From NCBI GenBank assembly GCA_012656075.1, contig JAAKBF010000119.1, forward strand, positions 62,001 through 126,000: DNA of 64,000 nucleotides, written 5' to 3'. Shown piece by piece: positions 41,086 through 52,678 of this stretch. The stretch is from Phytophthora hibernalis (taxonomy: Eukaryota > Oomycota > Peronosporomycetes > Peronosporales > Peronosporaceae). The position numbers and the translations under genes were made by a program. The first letter of the stretch is position 1, and each line of letters opens with the position of its first letter. A model generated the notes under the pieces. It had not been told where the DNA came from, ran no database searches, and worked only from the letters and a program-made list of their open reading frames with translations.

Positions 41086-41721
41086 CTATACGGTATAGCT
41101 GTCGATGTCGACAATGTGTCCAGGGCGAGATAAGTCATCTGAGCTCGCTTCGATACCCCAAATGGTTGCTGTTAGCAGCTCAGAATCGACGGCATCGTGA
41201 TTGCTTTCGTACGAGTCACGGAATATCTATCCAAAACACAGTGATTAGCTCAGTGCAGACCTAAACTTGCATTGATCTCAACGTACCGCTAACAAATCTT
41301 CCATCGTTTCGTGTGCATCAACCAGGCGTAGTCTCACAAGATGAAATTGCTTGTAGGTGTGTCCAGACACCCACAGCAACTTCATCCGAAGCGTTAATCG
41401 CTCTGCAGGACCGCTGCCAGTTTGTAGTGCTCCCTTCAGATCTACGTGCAACGAGCGGTAATTCTCGATTAGTATCACAACGATTGCTGAATAGTCTACA
41501 CTTTTAACGCACCTTCTACACGTGAAGCACGTCTAGCGGCGACCCCTTCGACAGCCAAACGTGCGCAAGCGCTCGTATGGTGATTGCTCACGCGGTTCGG
41601 CTCTGGTTTTCGACATACTGCTTGTGCTGATGGCAGCAACATTCGTGATATTACTCGGTTTAGCTTTTCCTCCTCGACCGGAACTGCTAGCCACCGAATT
41701 TGATGATGACTTATTTACCAT
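41086..41721 (-). CDS. Hypothetical protein gene with two probable short introns
   Basis: Not recognised. A Ser-rich start (MVNKSSSNSVASSSGRGGKA) leads into exon 1 (41721-41513). An intron of 49 nt (41512-41464) has GTGCGT at the donor and a perfect TACTAAT branch site eight bases before the acceptor. Exon 2 (41463-41287) reads NYRSLHVDLKGALQ and LWVSGHTYKQFHLVRLRLVD. A second intron of 60 nt (41286-41227) has a GTACGT donor and a TAATCAC branch site. Exon 3 (41226-41086) continues AIFRDSYESNHDAVDSELL to a TAG at 41086. Exon 1 does not join exon 2 in frame without one base change near 41580, so either the sequence or this model has an error. Confidence 0.45.
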
Positions 41722-41829
41722 GGAGTAAATTGGATTGTGAGTTCATCTATGCAGCACTACACAACCATCTCTAAGCGTACACAACCAAACTGTGTGACTA
41801 TCAGCCATGTTGCATTAACGACAAAAACT

Positions 41830-42390
41830 TCCATGCTGTACTACAACTCATCATCATTAGTATCTTTTGCTACTATGGCAAAATAGTTGCCGGCTGCCTA
41901 TGATTGTAGCATTACCAACTAAACTATAGGATGATTGGCCTGGCATCATGATTGAGGAGCGTCTTTTCGACAAAAGCTACAATGACGTACCAAAACGTAT
42001 CTTCAACAGTATATTTTGCTACTTATTACAAAAAGTTACCGGCGGTCTATGATTGTAGCATGTAAAGAGTCAACAGACTATGGCTGGTATTGTAGCCAGC
42101 ATCATGATTCAGGAGCACGGAGCACCTCTTCCATTGGCGGCAAAAGACTACTATACTCATCCTCAACAGCATGCTTTGCAATTAATGACAAATAGTTGCC
42201 GGCGGTCTACGTGTTTAGCTGTAGCGTGTGAAGGCGTCTACCGACTTGATCATATCATGACTAGTATGGTAGCTTGCACCATGATTCAACAGCATCTTTT
42301 CCACTAATGACAACAAGCTCGCGGCTGCCTAATAGAATGTGATGACCTACCGAGATGATTCTAGCACGACCTGTATGGTAGCCGACAAGT
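41830..42390. repeat. Four diverged tandem units of about 130-160 bases
   Basis: Each unit contains a version of TAGTTGCCGGCGGTCTATGA, then GTAGC, then GCATCATGATTCAGGAGC, then CATCTTTTCC. Units begin near 41885, 42035, 42190 and 42310. They have drifted considerably. They lie between the hypothetical gene and the finger-protein gene and overlap the latter's upstream region. Confidence 0.6.
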
Positions 42391-43281
42391 TCTGTCGAAT
42401 AGTATCCAACGTGTATCCGATCCAAACGGAAAGCCATGTCATGCATGCAATGAGTACCCGTTCAGCAGCACGACTTGAACTCCTCTCAGTGTTCAATTTT
42501 CTCTATCAACACCACACCGCCCCACCCACCCCAACAGGACGACGAAGAGCTATGTTTGCTCGTCACATGTTCAAGACCAGAGGATACATTGTCATGTACC
42601 GTGCCGTCCCCAACGAAATGGCGAATTCTCTTCAAGCGCTGTCCCGCGCGGAAAACTACTGGGTTCACAACACATGGGATGGGGCGTTCTACGACGAGCA
42701 TCGTATTCACGCGTTCGTGCCTGAAACCGCGGCGCGTGCATTCATTAAGTACTTGAAACGGTACTGCCGAACTTTTTTCGAGTCCCACATTACCGACATG
42801 CGCGTTCTCAAGACGGCTGGAGGTGCACCAGATCAACTAACACGTCGCGAGTTCTCACCAGTGCGTCCTGTCCTACTCAGTCCGGACGTGAGCTCAGTGC
42901 CTGGACTGCTGCTTGTGGCCATGCAGGACAGCACATACGTCTACGTTTATGGGTCGAATTATCATCTCCCCTAAAATCGAACCAGCACCTGATCAAACTG
43001 AACAAGGGCGATCTACTAACGCTTCGCGGAGATTGCATTTTCGGGATGACTGGGAGCGAGCGAACCTGTATCAGGCGTACATTGACACGCCGGTATATGT
43101 CCGTCCTGAGTATCCAATCCCGGAGATCATGGACATTCATGACGACACCCGTGATGCTGACGACGTCTTCTGTTTTGCGTGGAACTGCCCCTGCATCGCT
43201 AGCACTAAAATGTGCCTTTACAAGCATCTGAACAATTACCACAAGTTCTTCTTCAACCAACCACGCGACGCCATGCCTTAG
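42339..43281 (+). CDS. Hypothetical protein with a possible C-terminal C2H2 zinc finger (one frame change)
   Basis: Unrecognised. The first frame (42339-42974; a likely Met is at 42450) encodes KTRGYIVMYRAVPNEMANSL, YWVHNTWDGAFYDEHRIHAF and PGLLLVAMQDSTYVYVYG. A one-base change near 42950 moves to a second frame (to 43281) with ISPKIEPAPDQTEQGRST, LHFRDDWERANLYQAYIDTP and a final motif C-FAWN-C-x12-H-LNNY-H. The spacing C-x4-C-x12-H-x4-H fits a classical zinc finger. It faces the 3' end of the Helitron helicase convergently with about 550 bases between. It may be a captured Helitron passenger or a host gene. Confidence 0.5.
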
Positions 43282-43832
43282 TTGGTTGCTGAGGGTTGCT
43301 TCTGAAGAAATGTAGTACTTCAGAAGTGTGTGTGTGATCACGGTGCGTTAGATAACGTTACCCCGCGACTACTACACGGGTAGGAGTAGGAGAAATCACG
43401 ATAATGGAACAGCTACCCGTTTGCATACTAGTCCTGTATGTTGCCATTCGATACCGTCTCAAGACTTTCAACATCTTGAACGTAGTGTTCACCATCGGTT
43501 GTAACGGCACCGAGGATGCCAGTATATCATGTCTGACAACTTGTACCGAGGGCGCGTACGTCTTCAAAGTAGTTGGACAACAACACCTTTCGCGGTATAC
43601 ACGGCTAGTAGGTGAAGGTAAGCCGCCATACACTTATATTGCCTGTCTTCGGTGTTGATACTCGCCACGCGAACGGTATGCATCAGCGTTAGTAGCGTGA
43701 ATGGCTCGTCGTCTACGCTGTTGATAACGAGCGTCACCTCGGAATGCGCCTTTGATCTTCAGCGTGAACTTCGTAGTGCAAGCAACATCAATTTTCTCGA
43801 TAATCACACTTCGCGCAAGTAGATATATTAAG
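43282..43832. other. Interval between the finger-protein gene and the Helitron helicase
   Basis: Contains a 9-bp hairpin at 43299-43326. The Helitron 3' terminus (CTRR preceded by a hairpin on the minus strand) should lie at or beyond here, but no convincing end was fixed. Confidence 0.4.
43299..43326. terminator. Hairpin between convergent genes
   Basis: CTTCTGAAG and CTTCAGAAG form a 9-bp stem with a 10-nt loop, 18 bases after the finger-protein stop. It could be a 3'-end signal or part of a transposon terminus. Eukaryotic termination does not need such a hairpin, so the label is tentative. Confidence 0.3.
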
Positions 43833-46658
43833 CTACAGTTGTTGTATGGTCTGATAACTGAGTTGTAGTAATCGCTTTTCTTCTTGTACGACTGGAGGGT
43901 GGACCCACGGCACGACTTCTGGTGTTAACGGACTTAGTGTAAAATAGGCATGACGCGACGTGACTCGGGATACGACTAGGTAAACTTGTTCAGGCTTGTT
44001 CGCCACAACCGTTTTTGATCTCCATTATGTTACTATCATCCTTTTTATCGTTTCTCCCTGAACTTTGTATATAGTGGACGCCACAGCACAGACAAGCGGA
44101 AAATGCTGAATACGAACGGAAAGAACATGTGACGTGCTTGGATTGCTACGAAGCTGGATCTCGCATGGTTTGTAAGCGGATTGGAAAAGTAGTGGAAAAA
44201 GTTCCGTGTCGGTGCAGCATGGCATCGGCCTTGCAGAATCTCCACGTGGAATTCGCACAATCACTGCAAGAGGTGGTTTGGTAGGAAGTTTCACGAAGAT
44301 ATCAGCGGTGTTATCGTGAACAAGTCGAAATTTTGTACCAGGAGCGTACGAGATTGATTCCAGTGTAGCTAAGGTTCCGTTTGCCACCAGCTTTTGTGGT
44401 CTTACATTTTGTGTGATTTGAACGAGCATTCCTATTATCAAGTCTAAATAGGGGGCCATACGCCCAAACTTTGAGTCTGGCAAATTCATCACCATTTCCA
44501 CATCAGCACGATTTAGACCTTTCAGTTTCCCTTGAAATTTGCAACGACCCTAACTGGATACGAATCATGAGGTAGTAGTCGAGCAGCGGTTCCAATAAAG
44601 AGATTGTTGATCGAAAGCCTAGTAGAATTATCAGGTGTCACGAACGCCGTCCTTTCACAACTTGAAATCCAGCTACTGAGTGAGTCCACATTCTGCTTCA
44701 CTATGCGCGAGTTGATTAAACTCACAAACTCATTGCTCCAAATTCCACGGCGTGCAGCCTGATAACCTTGTCCCCAGACAGGATCTTCTTGGAAACGAAC
44801 AGACTCATCGAGCACAATAACTTTTTCGAAAGAGCGCCACAGTTGAAAACCTGTAAAATCAGTAGCTATCTTCTTTACCTTTAACGATGGATCACGATAA
44901 AGCGGGTCTGCACCGACAGGTGGAAGCTGTAAGAAATCCCCGACAAGCACTACGTGAATGCCACCAAAGGGTATGTTGGAAGACGTTTTGCTATGCGTAG
45001 TTTCCTGTCTAGTTGTACCAATTGTGACTTTTTCATCATTGACACCTCGTCGATAATCAATATGTCTAGCTCTGTGGTGACATCAACCGACGTTTGACTT
45101 TTTAACTGCAAGAGAAAACTTTCAAGCGTCCGCCCTCCGATCAGAGTTGCTGCCTTTCCAGTAAGAGCGGTTTTTACAAGGCAGTCAGCGCATCCCCAGC
45201 TAACACAAATATTTTCGACAGCATCGACTACACGGCTCTTCCCCGTGCCCCTTTGCCACCAAGGAAAAATAAAAGTTGATCTTCCATCAATGCAACTTCC
45301 CCATGCTCATTGAAATAGCACATACTATCCGTCTTTTTCCATCGGGTAAGAAGAGCAACGCCTATCAATTTGAGTGCCAAGTGCTGTTTCTGATTAAGTG
45401 TGAAGGCCTTTGAGATTGCCGCGATGCTAGCAAATTGTTTCACCGGATTAGGCGATTCTGATCGCACCACTGCTTCTGCGTGCCAAGCCATATTGGATTC
45501 ATCCAGCATATCGTCAAACAGCTCAATAACTTCTGTCTCTACCACATCAGAATGTTCTGGATCTGGTAATACGATCGCATTATCCGAGGTCGTATCCTTA
45601 ATCAATTGCCCTATTGTACGAACGGAAAGAGAACTTAGCTCCAAAGGATCGGTATTCGACGATAAATCCGCTTTGTTTACCGCCCCTTCAATCATGCCAT
45701 TTTTTAAACTCACTAAGTATGCCGGCAATCCTTTCGTTAAGCGTTGGTGTTGATGGGCAAACAGATGGATACAACATTGTGCTTTCGACGATTTCGCTTT
45801 CATCATCACTAAAATCTAAAACGGTGTGCATGCCACCAAAATCTCCGTCTCTATCATCGAAATCATCCAAATTCAAAGTGGCGTCAATGCCATACATCTC
45901 ATCCGCATCACCAACAGTGTCAGTTTCATCAACATCGTTCCTGTCAACGCTGATATGGCCACCCGAGCTATCCATTTCAGTTTGGTGTTCATTGGCATAC
46001 CGGATGCTGCTGTAGTAATCATCCATGTTGCTCATTATCATTTTCACGAAGTCCGTTCGAGTTTTTCTCCACTGATCATATGCGTGTAGCCATGCATCGT
46101 CAGACAACGTCACGTCGCCAACTAGATCAGCAACAGTTCGGAACGGCTTGAATAGAACAAGCGATAATATAGCCCGCTTGCACTGGAACGCATCGGAAGC
46201 GTCCCTACCAGCGTATGGTAAACGATATCCCTGAATAACCGGAACCGCCTCCTGAAAGTGCTGGCCGAGACTGTGCGTTTGATAAAGCGGATGGCCGCTC
46301 AAAACCCAAACTTTGCGTCTGTTGCATGTTCATCTTGCTTTCGGAAAAATCTCATTGAGAACTCGTAAAGGTTTATAGCAGCCAAATCGTGATGTCGATA
46401 AATATAATCATCTAAGCTTGATACCATCTGAAAATCAGTTGACCCAAACTTATTGTTCTCTCTGATGAGGCGGCACGAGTACTCCTCCGAAGCACAGAGC
46501 TGGCGCACAATATCACCCAACGGCAGAGTCGTGCAAGTTGCACTGCAGTAGCAGCAAGAACCGCGATAAAGATACAAGGCGGCAAGGGTCCCAGCAACTT
46601 CTTGGCGGTTCGAAATACCTGTACACAATGGAAGCAACTCGCTTTCGTCCGATTTCAC
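43833..46658 (-). pseudogene. Helitron PIF1-type helicase part
   Basis: Segment 46299-46658 carries ISNRQEVAGTLAALYLYRG. Segment 45688-46302 carries HPLYQTHSLGQHFQEAVPVI followed by a strongly acidic stretch. The helicase proper (45228-45809) begins FTLNQKQHLALKLIG and reaches the Walker A motif LLFFLGGKG, where two extra bases shift the frame; GKS continues in another frame. Walker B is intact as DILIIDEVSMM near 45060. Then come VGDFLQLPPVG (44522-44950), VIVLDESVRFQ, the carboxyl motif VCAVASTIYKVQGETI and, after an in-frame TAA near 44023, QVYLVVSRVTSRHAYF. The end is at the stop 43833. Confidence 0.75.
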
Positions 46659-49600
46659 GGTTATTATTCATATCGTGAATCGTAGCTTCTAGTTGCTCGC
46701 GCTCCAGACGGCGTTTAAAAGCCCTAATGCGATTGCTACCACCGAATCCAGTCTTCGCTGCTGCTTGGTGACGTACTTGCAGCAATAATGAATTCTGTGC
46801 GTAGCCTCGAGACCACCAAGAAAGTACTTGCACGTCGTGGTTGCATTTAAAAGTAGACATTATGACGCTGTTGAAGCCGTTGACAAACTCGTGACAAACA
46901 GGCCGTCTAAGCTTAATGCCAGATGCAGTAAACGTCGTATCCGCTATTCGGTCCTTCGGGAAGCCATAACGACAAAATGATGGATCGGATGTCATGCAGG
47001 ATTGCTTAAAGCACGTATTGGTGTGACCCCACCAATGCTGGTTTAGAAGCAAAACCAGTGTTGAGACCACGTAGTCAATCGTATCTTGCCGCATTCGAGC
47101 GTCGTTGATAGACGGCGGTAACATTTCAATAAGTCGAGTCAGATCGTCATTTTGAAACGGATCATTGTCTGACTTGGCTAATTTCATTTGGGGGTCATTC
47201 ACGTGTTCGATCCAATCCGTATCTCCAACTTGCTCACTTTCATCGCTACTAGCCAAACTGAATTCCATATTCTCCCGTTGTTCTACTACTTGAAGAGCAT
47301 CGTGTAGGCTACCCAGGCACTTCACTTCACGATTAGCTTGAAGCGACATATCACTAGATGATATCAAAGTTTCCCACACGGGCCAGTAAATCGGTCGGTG
47401 CTGCAGTAGAATACTGCGCATGAAATGCTGCGAGCTGCACTTCAAATTACAGACGCTGCATTTCATCAGTGGTGGTTCAACTACATTTTTTTGCCCGACA
47501 TTGTAAAGTCCACGTTGTGGATCTTTTCGAGCTGTTTCAGGTATCGGTAAGGCTACAAGATCTGAAAACGAGGCACTACACCGTGAGCACCTGAATTCAC
47601 TTAGCTGCAAAGGCAGCGTGTTGCGTACAATCGAGTTTGTAAATGATTCAATAGATGCGCGAAATCGTTCAGTGTCATCACTGACCAGTAGTTTATCCAC
47701 CTCAGCAGAGTTAGACGGACCATCATGCAGCCAAATCAAAAGTAAATATGCAAGGTTCCACGGCCTTGCGTCTCAACCATGCCAAAGTAAGCATTAACCT
47801 TTCCGAAGAGCCCCGGTTGATCAAGGGGTTTCTGTTCTTAGAGTCAAATCCGAGAACAAACTTAATGAAAGCATCAACCTGCCTCATAAATAAGCGTGTC
47901 GACGCGCAGTCGTTATGGAGACTCGCTTCGCGTAGCTCTGTTTTGCTAGGAATTCGGGCTTGAAGAGCATCAAACAAACTATCGACCGAACTAATACCAG
48001 CGTATTGCGCCATTGCAAATGAATTGTCTGTGTTCGGAGTCAAAGTCACGAACAGCGCGGGTTGTCCGAATCTGGCCTGGTACGCAAACGCCTTCTGACG
48101 GCATTGTGAGCGTTCGCCGTTGCTACCCCAGACAGCACGAGATGCAATTTCGACAGTCTTCATAAAGCGAGCAGCAGTACTATCGACACGTTCCGTTCGA
48201 GGCAGGCAGCCCTGTCTCCTTCGCTCATTAGCTATTAATGCATGCCCCAGCTCCTCAACTCCAATTCTCTCGAACCCACCTAGTAACTGAGGAAAGCGTT
48301 TACATCTAACCGAATTCTGGATGTACATGTTCTGCAATGCCAATCTATCAAACGCCACCAAGGTGAATAATTCGTCTTCCGCGAACTGCCTACCACTGAG
48401 TGTGATATAATGCTTGATAATTTTTTAAGAGAAACGGATATCCTGCGGTGTTCGCCTGGATGGCCCCGTCCATAAGGAAATAGATGAGCGAAAGGTCTAG
48501 CGAACAAATTTCCATCACTGTCATGAGAAATTGCATTTGAGCGTCGAATCATAAATGACCTCTTTGACTGTGCCGGCACCAATTTCAGCAACAAATGACT
48601 TGCATCAGCAGGCATCAGCACTAAATCATCCAGTAAGCCAATTCGCCGTTCAAGAACTACATGTTCATTCATCACCTTGGTATGCTTGCCATGAATTAGA
48701 TAAGCCGCGAATAGATTCTTGATCAGCAGACATTTCATCGGAAAGAGCTTTGGCGGTATCGTCGACACGTTCGACAAACCGCTGATCAATTTCTCCGTCT
48801 GGATAATCTGTGTTTAGAACATCAATGTCGGGAGTAATACCTTCATATAGCTGATTGTAGGTGTGGTAGAAGTTGAATACATCATTCACCATTTGATTAC
48901 GAACTCTGTGTGTTTTCTTCACCTTTTGCATTTGATCCTCTGTAAAGTCACCCACTAGCACGACACGATAGGATGCCACATCATCAAGTGATCTCGGCAA
49001 CAGCGACACCGGAGCCCCGGAGTGTAATCAAGCGCTAGGCAATGCGATCGAATGCAGCGGTGACGTCCTCCTCGCATTACCCGGGTGATTGCTGCCAAAC
49101 TCGAGAGCTGAGTCATAAAGCGCTCAGGTATGGTGAGTCTTCTTAGCCGTTTTGGCAGCTTTCCAATGCAGAAACCATTTGAGATAGCAAACTTGGGAAG
49201 TTTCTTGTTATTGATGCTGCTGATACAATCCGAGCAAATGCCCAACCAGGCACTTGGACATCCGTCGAGATCATCGTAGCAATGAATACCCTGGGGCGAA
49301 ATGAACACATTTTCCAGACCAGCTATATGGGGTGGCGCTTGATACTGTTCGGCCAACTTGCGAGGAATTGTGTTGTCGTGAATACCAAGAACAGTCCGCA
49401 GAGAATCCATAAATCTCCAGTCGCTCCCATAATATCCCGTGCCAGTACCAGTCGATCGCATATGCTGCACACGCTTTCATCGAGACCTTCTGCACCCAAT
49501 GCTTCGCGAAGCTTCTGCGTGCACCGAGCTTGGTCATCACTGCTCACGGGCTCGAGAAAATAGTTCTTAGGCTTCATAATTCCATTTCTTTGCACCTTCT

Positions 49601-49777
49601 CCTTCTTCGCTTTCTTGCGGGCGCTGCATCTTCGCTGTCTTTCTTTCCATTGTTCACGCTGGAAAGCAACACCAAGGTGCCGCAGTAAATCCTCTTTATC
49701 TGATAAAATCTCTTGTGAACGCCTTTTCCCATCATCGCGCTCACGCTGCTGCGATTAATTGCCCTCCTCCTATTCAC
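46513..49777 (-). pseudogene. Helitron Rep (HUH endonuclease) part
   Basis: From the amino end come RKRRRRRCKEMEL (49574-49777), then VCSICDRLVLARD, then KLPKFAISNGFCIGKLPKRL with TIPERFMTQLSSLAAI (48955-49470), matching the conserved region before Rep. The Rep core starts FGQPALFVTLTPN (47723-48361). The HUH motif region reads GRGTLHI and then loses frame, resuming LIWLHDGPSNS at 47739. The frame break falls on the codon expected for the second His of HUH, so the nuclease is inactive as sequenced. Downstream, LNQHWWGHTNTCFKQSC, CRYGFPKDR and RRPVCHEFVNGFN are typical of the Helitron linker. At least five frame changes occur. Confidence 0.75.
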
Positions 49778-49995
49778 GCGATATCATGTCAGTAACTAGT
49801 CGACAATGTAGTCGACAATGTCGTAACAGTACGCACATACTTGCCGTACCTTACCAGCGTCTGATGTCTAGTTGGAAGATGCTTGCTGCCTCCGCCTCCT
49901 ACTCATGCAATATCATGTCAGCAACTAGTTGACAATATCGTGAGTGTGTGCCGTACCTTGCCGGCTTCTGAGGTCTAGTTGGAAGATGTGCGAAT
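49760..49995. repeat. Two tandem units of about 125 bases beside the Helitron 5' side
   Basis: Both units contain ATATCATGTCAG, AACTAGT.GACAAT, TGCCGTACCTT, and TCTAGTTGGAAGATG in the same order. The first also has a small internal duplication (GTCGACAAT). They may be subterminal Helitron repeats or part of its promoter. Confidence 0.65.
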
Positions 49996-51275
49996 GGTGC
50001 TGCCATTGCGCCCCGATCTCTGGTTGCGTGGCAATTTCCTGGCAAAATGCCCGACTGGTCAACTTTCTCCAGGAAGTTGACGGTGGTGTGCACTACACGT
50101 ATTGGTTCTTGTTCTTGCGAATACCGGTTTGGTACCGGTTGGGGTATTAGTTGATGTTTAAGTTGTGTAAGGAGGCAAAATTTCTTCATGTTTGTATGGT
50201 GGGAATAAGTGATTTGGTTTTTGTAAGGAAGCAAAATATATTCATGTTTATATGGTGATGGTTTTTGTAAAGAAACCGGTATCAAACCGGTCGAGTGATC
50301 ATCAAAAGGGATAAGCGGCAGCTGCGAATTCAAAAGAAAGCTTACGCTAGTAAAGTACGAAGTAGTGCTGAGAAGGTTGCACTCGTACGTAGGGTAAAAT
50401 GGCCGCCGACAAGTGGCCATTCGGACGTTTATCGTGAAAAGGTGGCCTGTAGGCAAAATCAGAGCTCTTACGTAGGACTTGACTGGAGGTATACTGGTCT
50501 CGTAATTCGGTCTAGCTCGGGAGCAATTCCCAGGTATAACCCTATCCCTTCCTTCTTAGGACCTACCTTTAGAGGTCAGATTGGCCATTTTATCTGAAAG
50601 GCACAATATCGACCTCCTCCCTTGTGTTTACACTGCGCGACAAAAGGTTTGGGACAATTGAACAAGTCGCGGTAAGTCCGTCAATTTTTATCATTTGAAG
50701 GTGCGGTTTTGACACATGTACCAGAACACACTAGGGAAGGCGGCATGCGCTTTTTAACGCTCGCGTTTTTGCACTCTATAGGGTGGCTCACATACAAAAA
50801 ATCGCTTAGGCCACCGCGACACAACTTTGGGACACCTGACCTCCTTACAAAAACCTATATTAAATAAAACCTGTCGAAAGTGATATGACTAGGGATTTGT
50901 ATGGTACCGGACATTGGTTCTCCAAGACTCATTGGGTTTTCCTCCGGTTTGTAGCCTTGTGTACAGTACCGGTACATGCACATTAAGAGAATAGATGCAA
51001 AATGATGATGAAGTTTTATTATTACGATCAGCTCTGGAACCGCGACAAATATGTTGTGCGGCACAACTTGTGCCCCGGATGCTCTCGTGACGACGACACA
51101 GCAGGATAGAGTTTAAGATCCAAGATATTCAAATACATAGTATTATACTTCGAAGTATTAATACAATGTATACCGGTAGCGGTACAGTATCCTGCCCACG
51201 CTGACAGCGAGTGCATCAACTCACTTCGAAATTCGCTATCCAGCCCCCAAGTTCGCATTCCTCACGACAAAACTC
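49996..51275. other. Intergenic between the Helitron and RxLR gene 2
   Basis: Holds a direct repeat near 50165-50265 (GGAGGCAAAATTTCTTCATG / GGAAGCAAAATATATTCATG), the palindromes TACCGGTTTGGTACCGG near 50125 and ACCGGTATCAAACCGGT near 50275, and two direct GCGACA...GGGACA phrases at about 50635 and 50817. No gene is supported. Confidence 0.45.
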
Positions 51276-51641
51276 ATGCGTCTGTCTCACATTGTAGTGG
51301 CGACCATGGCTACATTCTTGCTTACCACCGACGCCTTTGCGACGACCACGGACGTCAACCAAGCCAAGATCGCCCAGGTGGCTTCGCTAGATGGCCCGAG
51401 GCTGCGACTTCTGAGGACCCACCCCGGGGGCAATGATTTCGAAGAAAGAGGTGGTAATTCGCTGTTTAAGTCAATGAGAAAGGCTGGCACGACCATTGAC
51501 GACTACGCTGAAACGTTGGGTATCGCTAGCAAGATGAAGGAAGTGGAACGTTCCGGTAGGGGCTGGTCCCAGCTCCAACACTCGTCGGAGTTCAGGAAGT
51601 ACGTGGATTACCTCAACTATTTGAAATCGAAGAAGAAATAG
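51276..51641 (+). CDS. RxLR-dEER secreted effector gene 2 (intact)
   Basis: A 121-residue protein with a signal peptide of about 22 residues (MRLSHIVVATMATFLLTTDA, cleavage after Ala), RLLR at residues 44-47 and DFEER at 54-58, followed by a short carboxyl domain of about 60 residues ending in a lysine run. These are the defining features of RxLR effectors: secretion from the pathogen, then action inside plant cells on unknown targets. It is at the small end of the family and has no clear WY-domain motif. The frame is intact, there is no intron and it starts at the first Met. It stands alone between a Helitron and a LINE, a usual setting for such genes. The molecular target cannot be inferred from sequence. 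Confidence 0.85.
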   Translation: MRLSHIVVATMATFLLTTDAFATTTDVNQAKIAQVASLDGPRLRLLRTHPGGNDFEERGGNSLFKSMRKAGTTIDDYAETLGIASKMKEVERSGRGWSQLQHSSEFRKYVDYLNYLKSKKK

Positions 51642-52529
51642 TAGATGATGTCTACAGGTCAAGCCTGCCTACCGCTGCAACTTGCAGTGCAATAGTGTCC
51701 AAGCAGCGTCTGGCTTTGAGCCGGTCGTACCGGTACACTAGGTTTCGTTTCGATCAATAGAGTGTCGCTAGAGAAAACTCTTTTTCGCCCTCAATATATC
51801 TGGTGCATGACAGTTGTGCTGTTATAGCGGTATGCTGATTCACTGTCGTGCAAGGCAATAACAGCTTCATGAAAATAAAGCTTGGATGCATTCACGCATA
51901 TGAACAACATTCGATTCCTGAAATGTTGGCTCCTATGCTGGTAGCCGTTGCTGGTGCGGAAGGTAACGTATTTTGGGTCGCTGCCGAAAAATAAATTGGT
52001 TTGTCGATTATTGCAATAAATGTCAACTTTATCTTTATTTCGGTTAAATATCAGTTAAGAATCGGTTTTTATCGGCAAGACCAACGTGACATCAATAATG
52101 GAGTGCTTGGCAGCCAACCATACACTAGGGTTTGTTGGTGACTGAGAGGCACCATTAAAACAGTGCCTGCGTCGCTGTTTATACTCCGGGTGTGTTCAGC
52201 AGACATGAATTCCAACTGTTTAAACCTTTTCTGGTGGACTTGTGGAGTTTAGCGAATCGACCAACCCGCCATTCATTTTTCTGAGCACGTTTGGAGGATT
52301 TTCACATTTTTTTCAGCGGTTTTGATCCTCCCGAATTTGGGCAGATAGCGATTGGTTTGGCGGATTAGTTGCGGGGCCTTCTGAAAACATATATATATCT
52401 TCGAAGCGCTCCTGGTAGTACATTGCCCCGGTCAGGATTGACGTCCGACATGCTTCCTTGGTGTAGTGTGATCTTAGATAGTCTCCTATCGTTGGCAAGA
52501 AGCCAACAAGGAGAACCCCAGCTGTAATG
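51642..52529. other. Intergenic downstream of RxLR gene 2
   Basis: No gene is recognised. Includes a tandem of short AT runs (ATATATATAT near 52389). Confidence 0.45.
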
Positions 52530-52678
52530 CAATTTCGTCGCTTGTCTCTTTTTTTGTATTATACGGATTATTGTGTTACATGCTTCCGCCGAACTCTAAT
52601 AACCATCCATGACCAACTGTTTCTTCCGTTCATTTACATCCCCTGGATGCTATGCTCTTTCTCTGCGTCCTTCTTCTC

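Larger units (their letters stand above)
43833..49777 (-). mobile_element. Helitron rolling-circle transposon coding region, broken
   Basis: Reading the minus strand from 49777 to 43833 gives, in order, a basic amino end, a zinc-finger-like segment, the Helitron-like amino domain, the Rep (HUH) nuclease and a PIF1-type helicase, all as one ancestral polyprotein now split among many frames. Termini (5' TC, 3' CTRR with hairpin) were not identified. Tandem repeats at 49760-49995 abut the 5' side. It is non-autonomous as read. Confidence 0.8.

Noticed and set aside
43262..43330. Helitron 3' terminus at CTAAG plus hairpin near 43278-43326
   Set aside because: The hairpin-to-CTAA distance is longer than usual and it coincides with the stop of the finger-protein gene, so the end could not be supported.
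42261..43341. Minus-strand genes opposite the finger protein (for example 42877-43341)
   Set aside because: No domain or promoter; the opposing plus-strand frames carry the consistent protein composition and the finger motif.
50630..50840. Tc1-type element bounded by GCGCGACAAAAGG...GGGACA phrases
   Set aside because: The two phrases are in direct rather than inverted orientation and no transposase lies between them.
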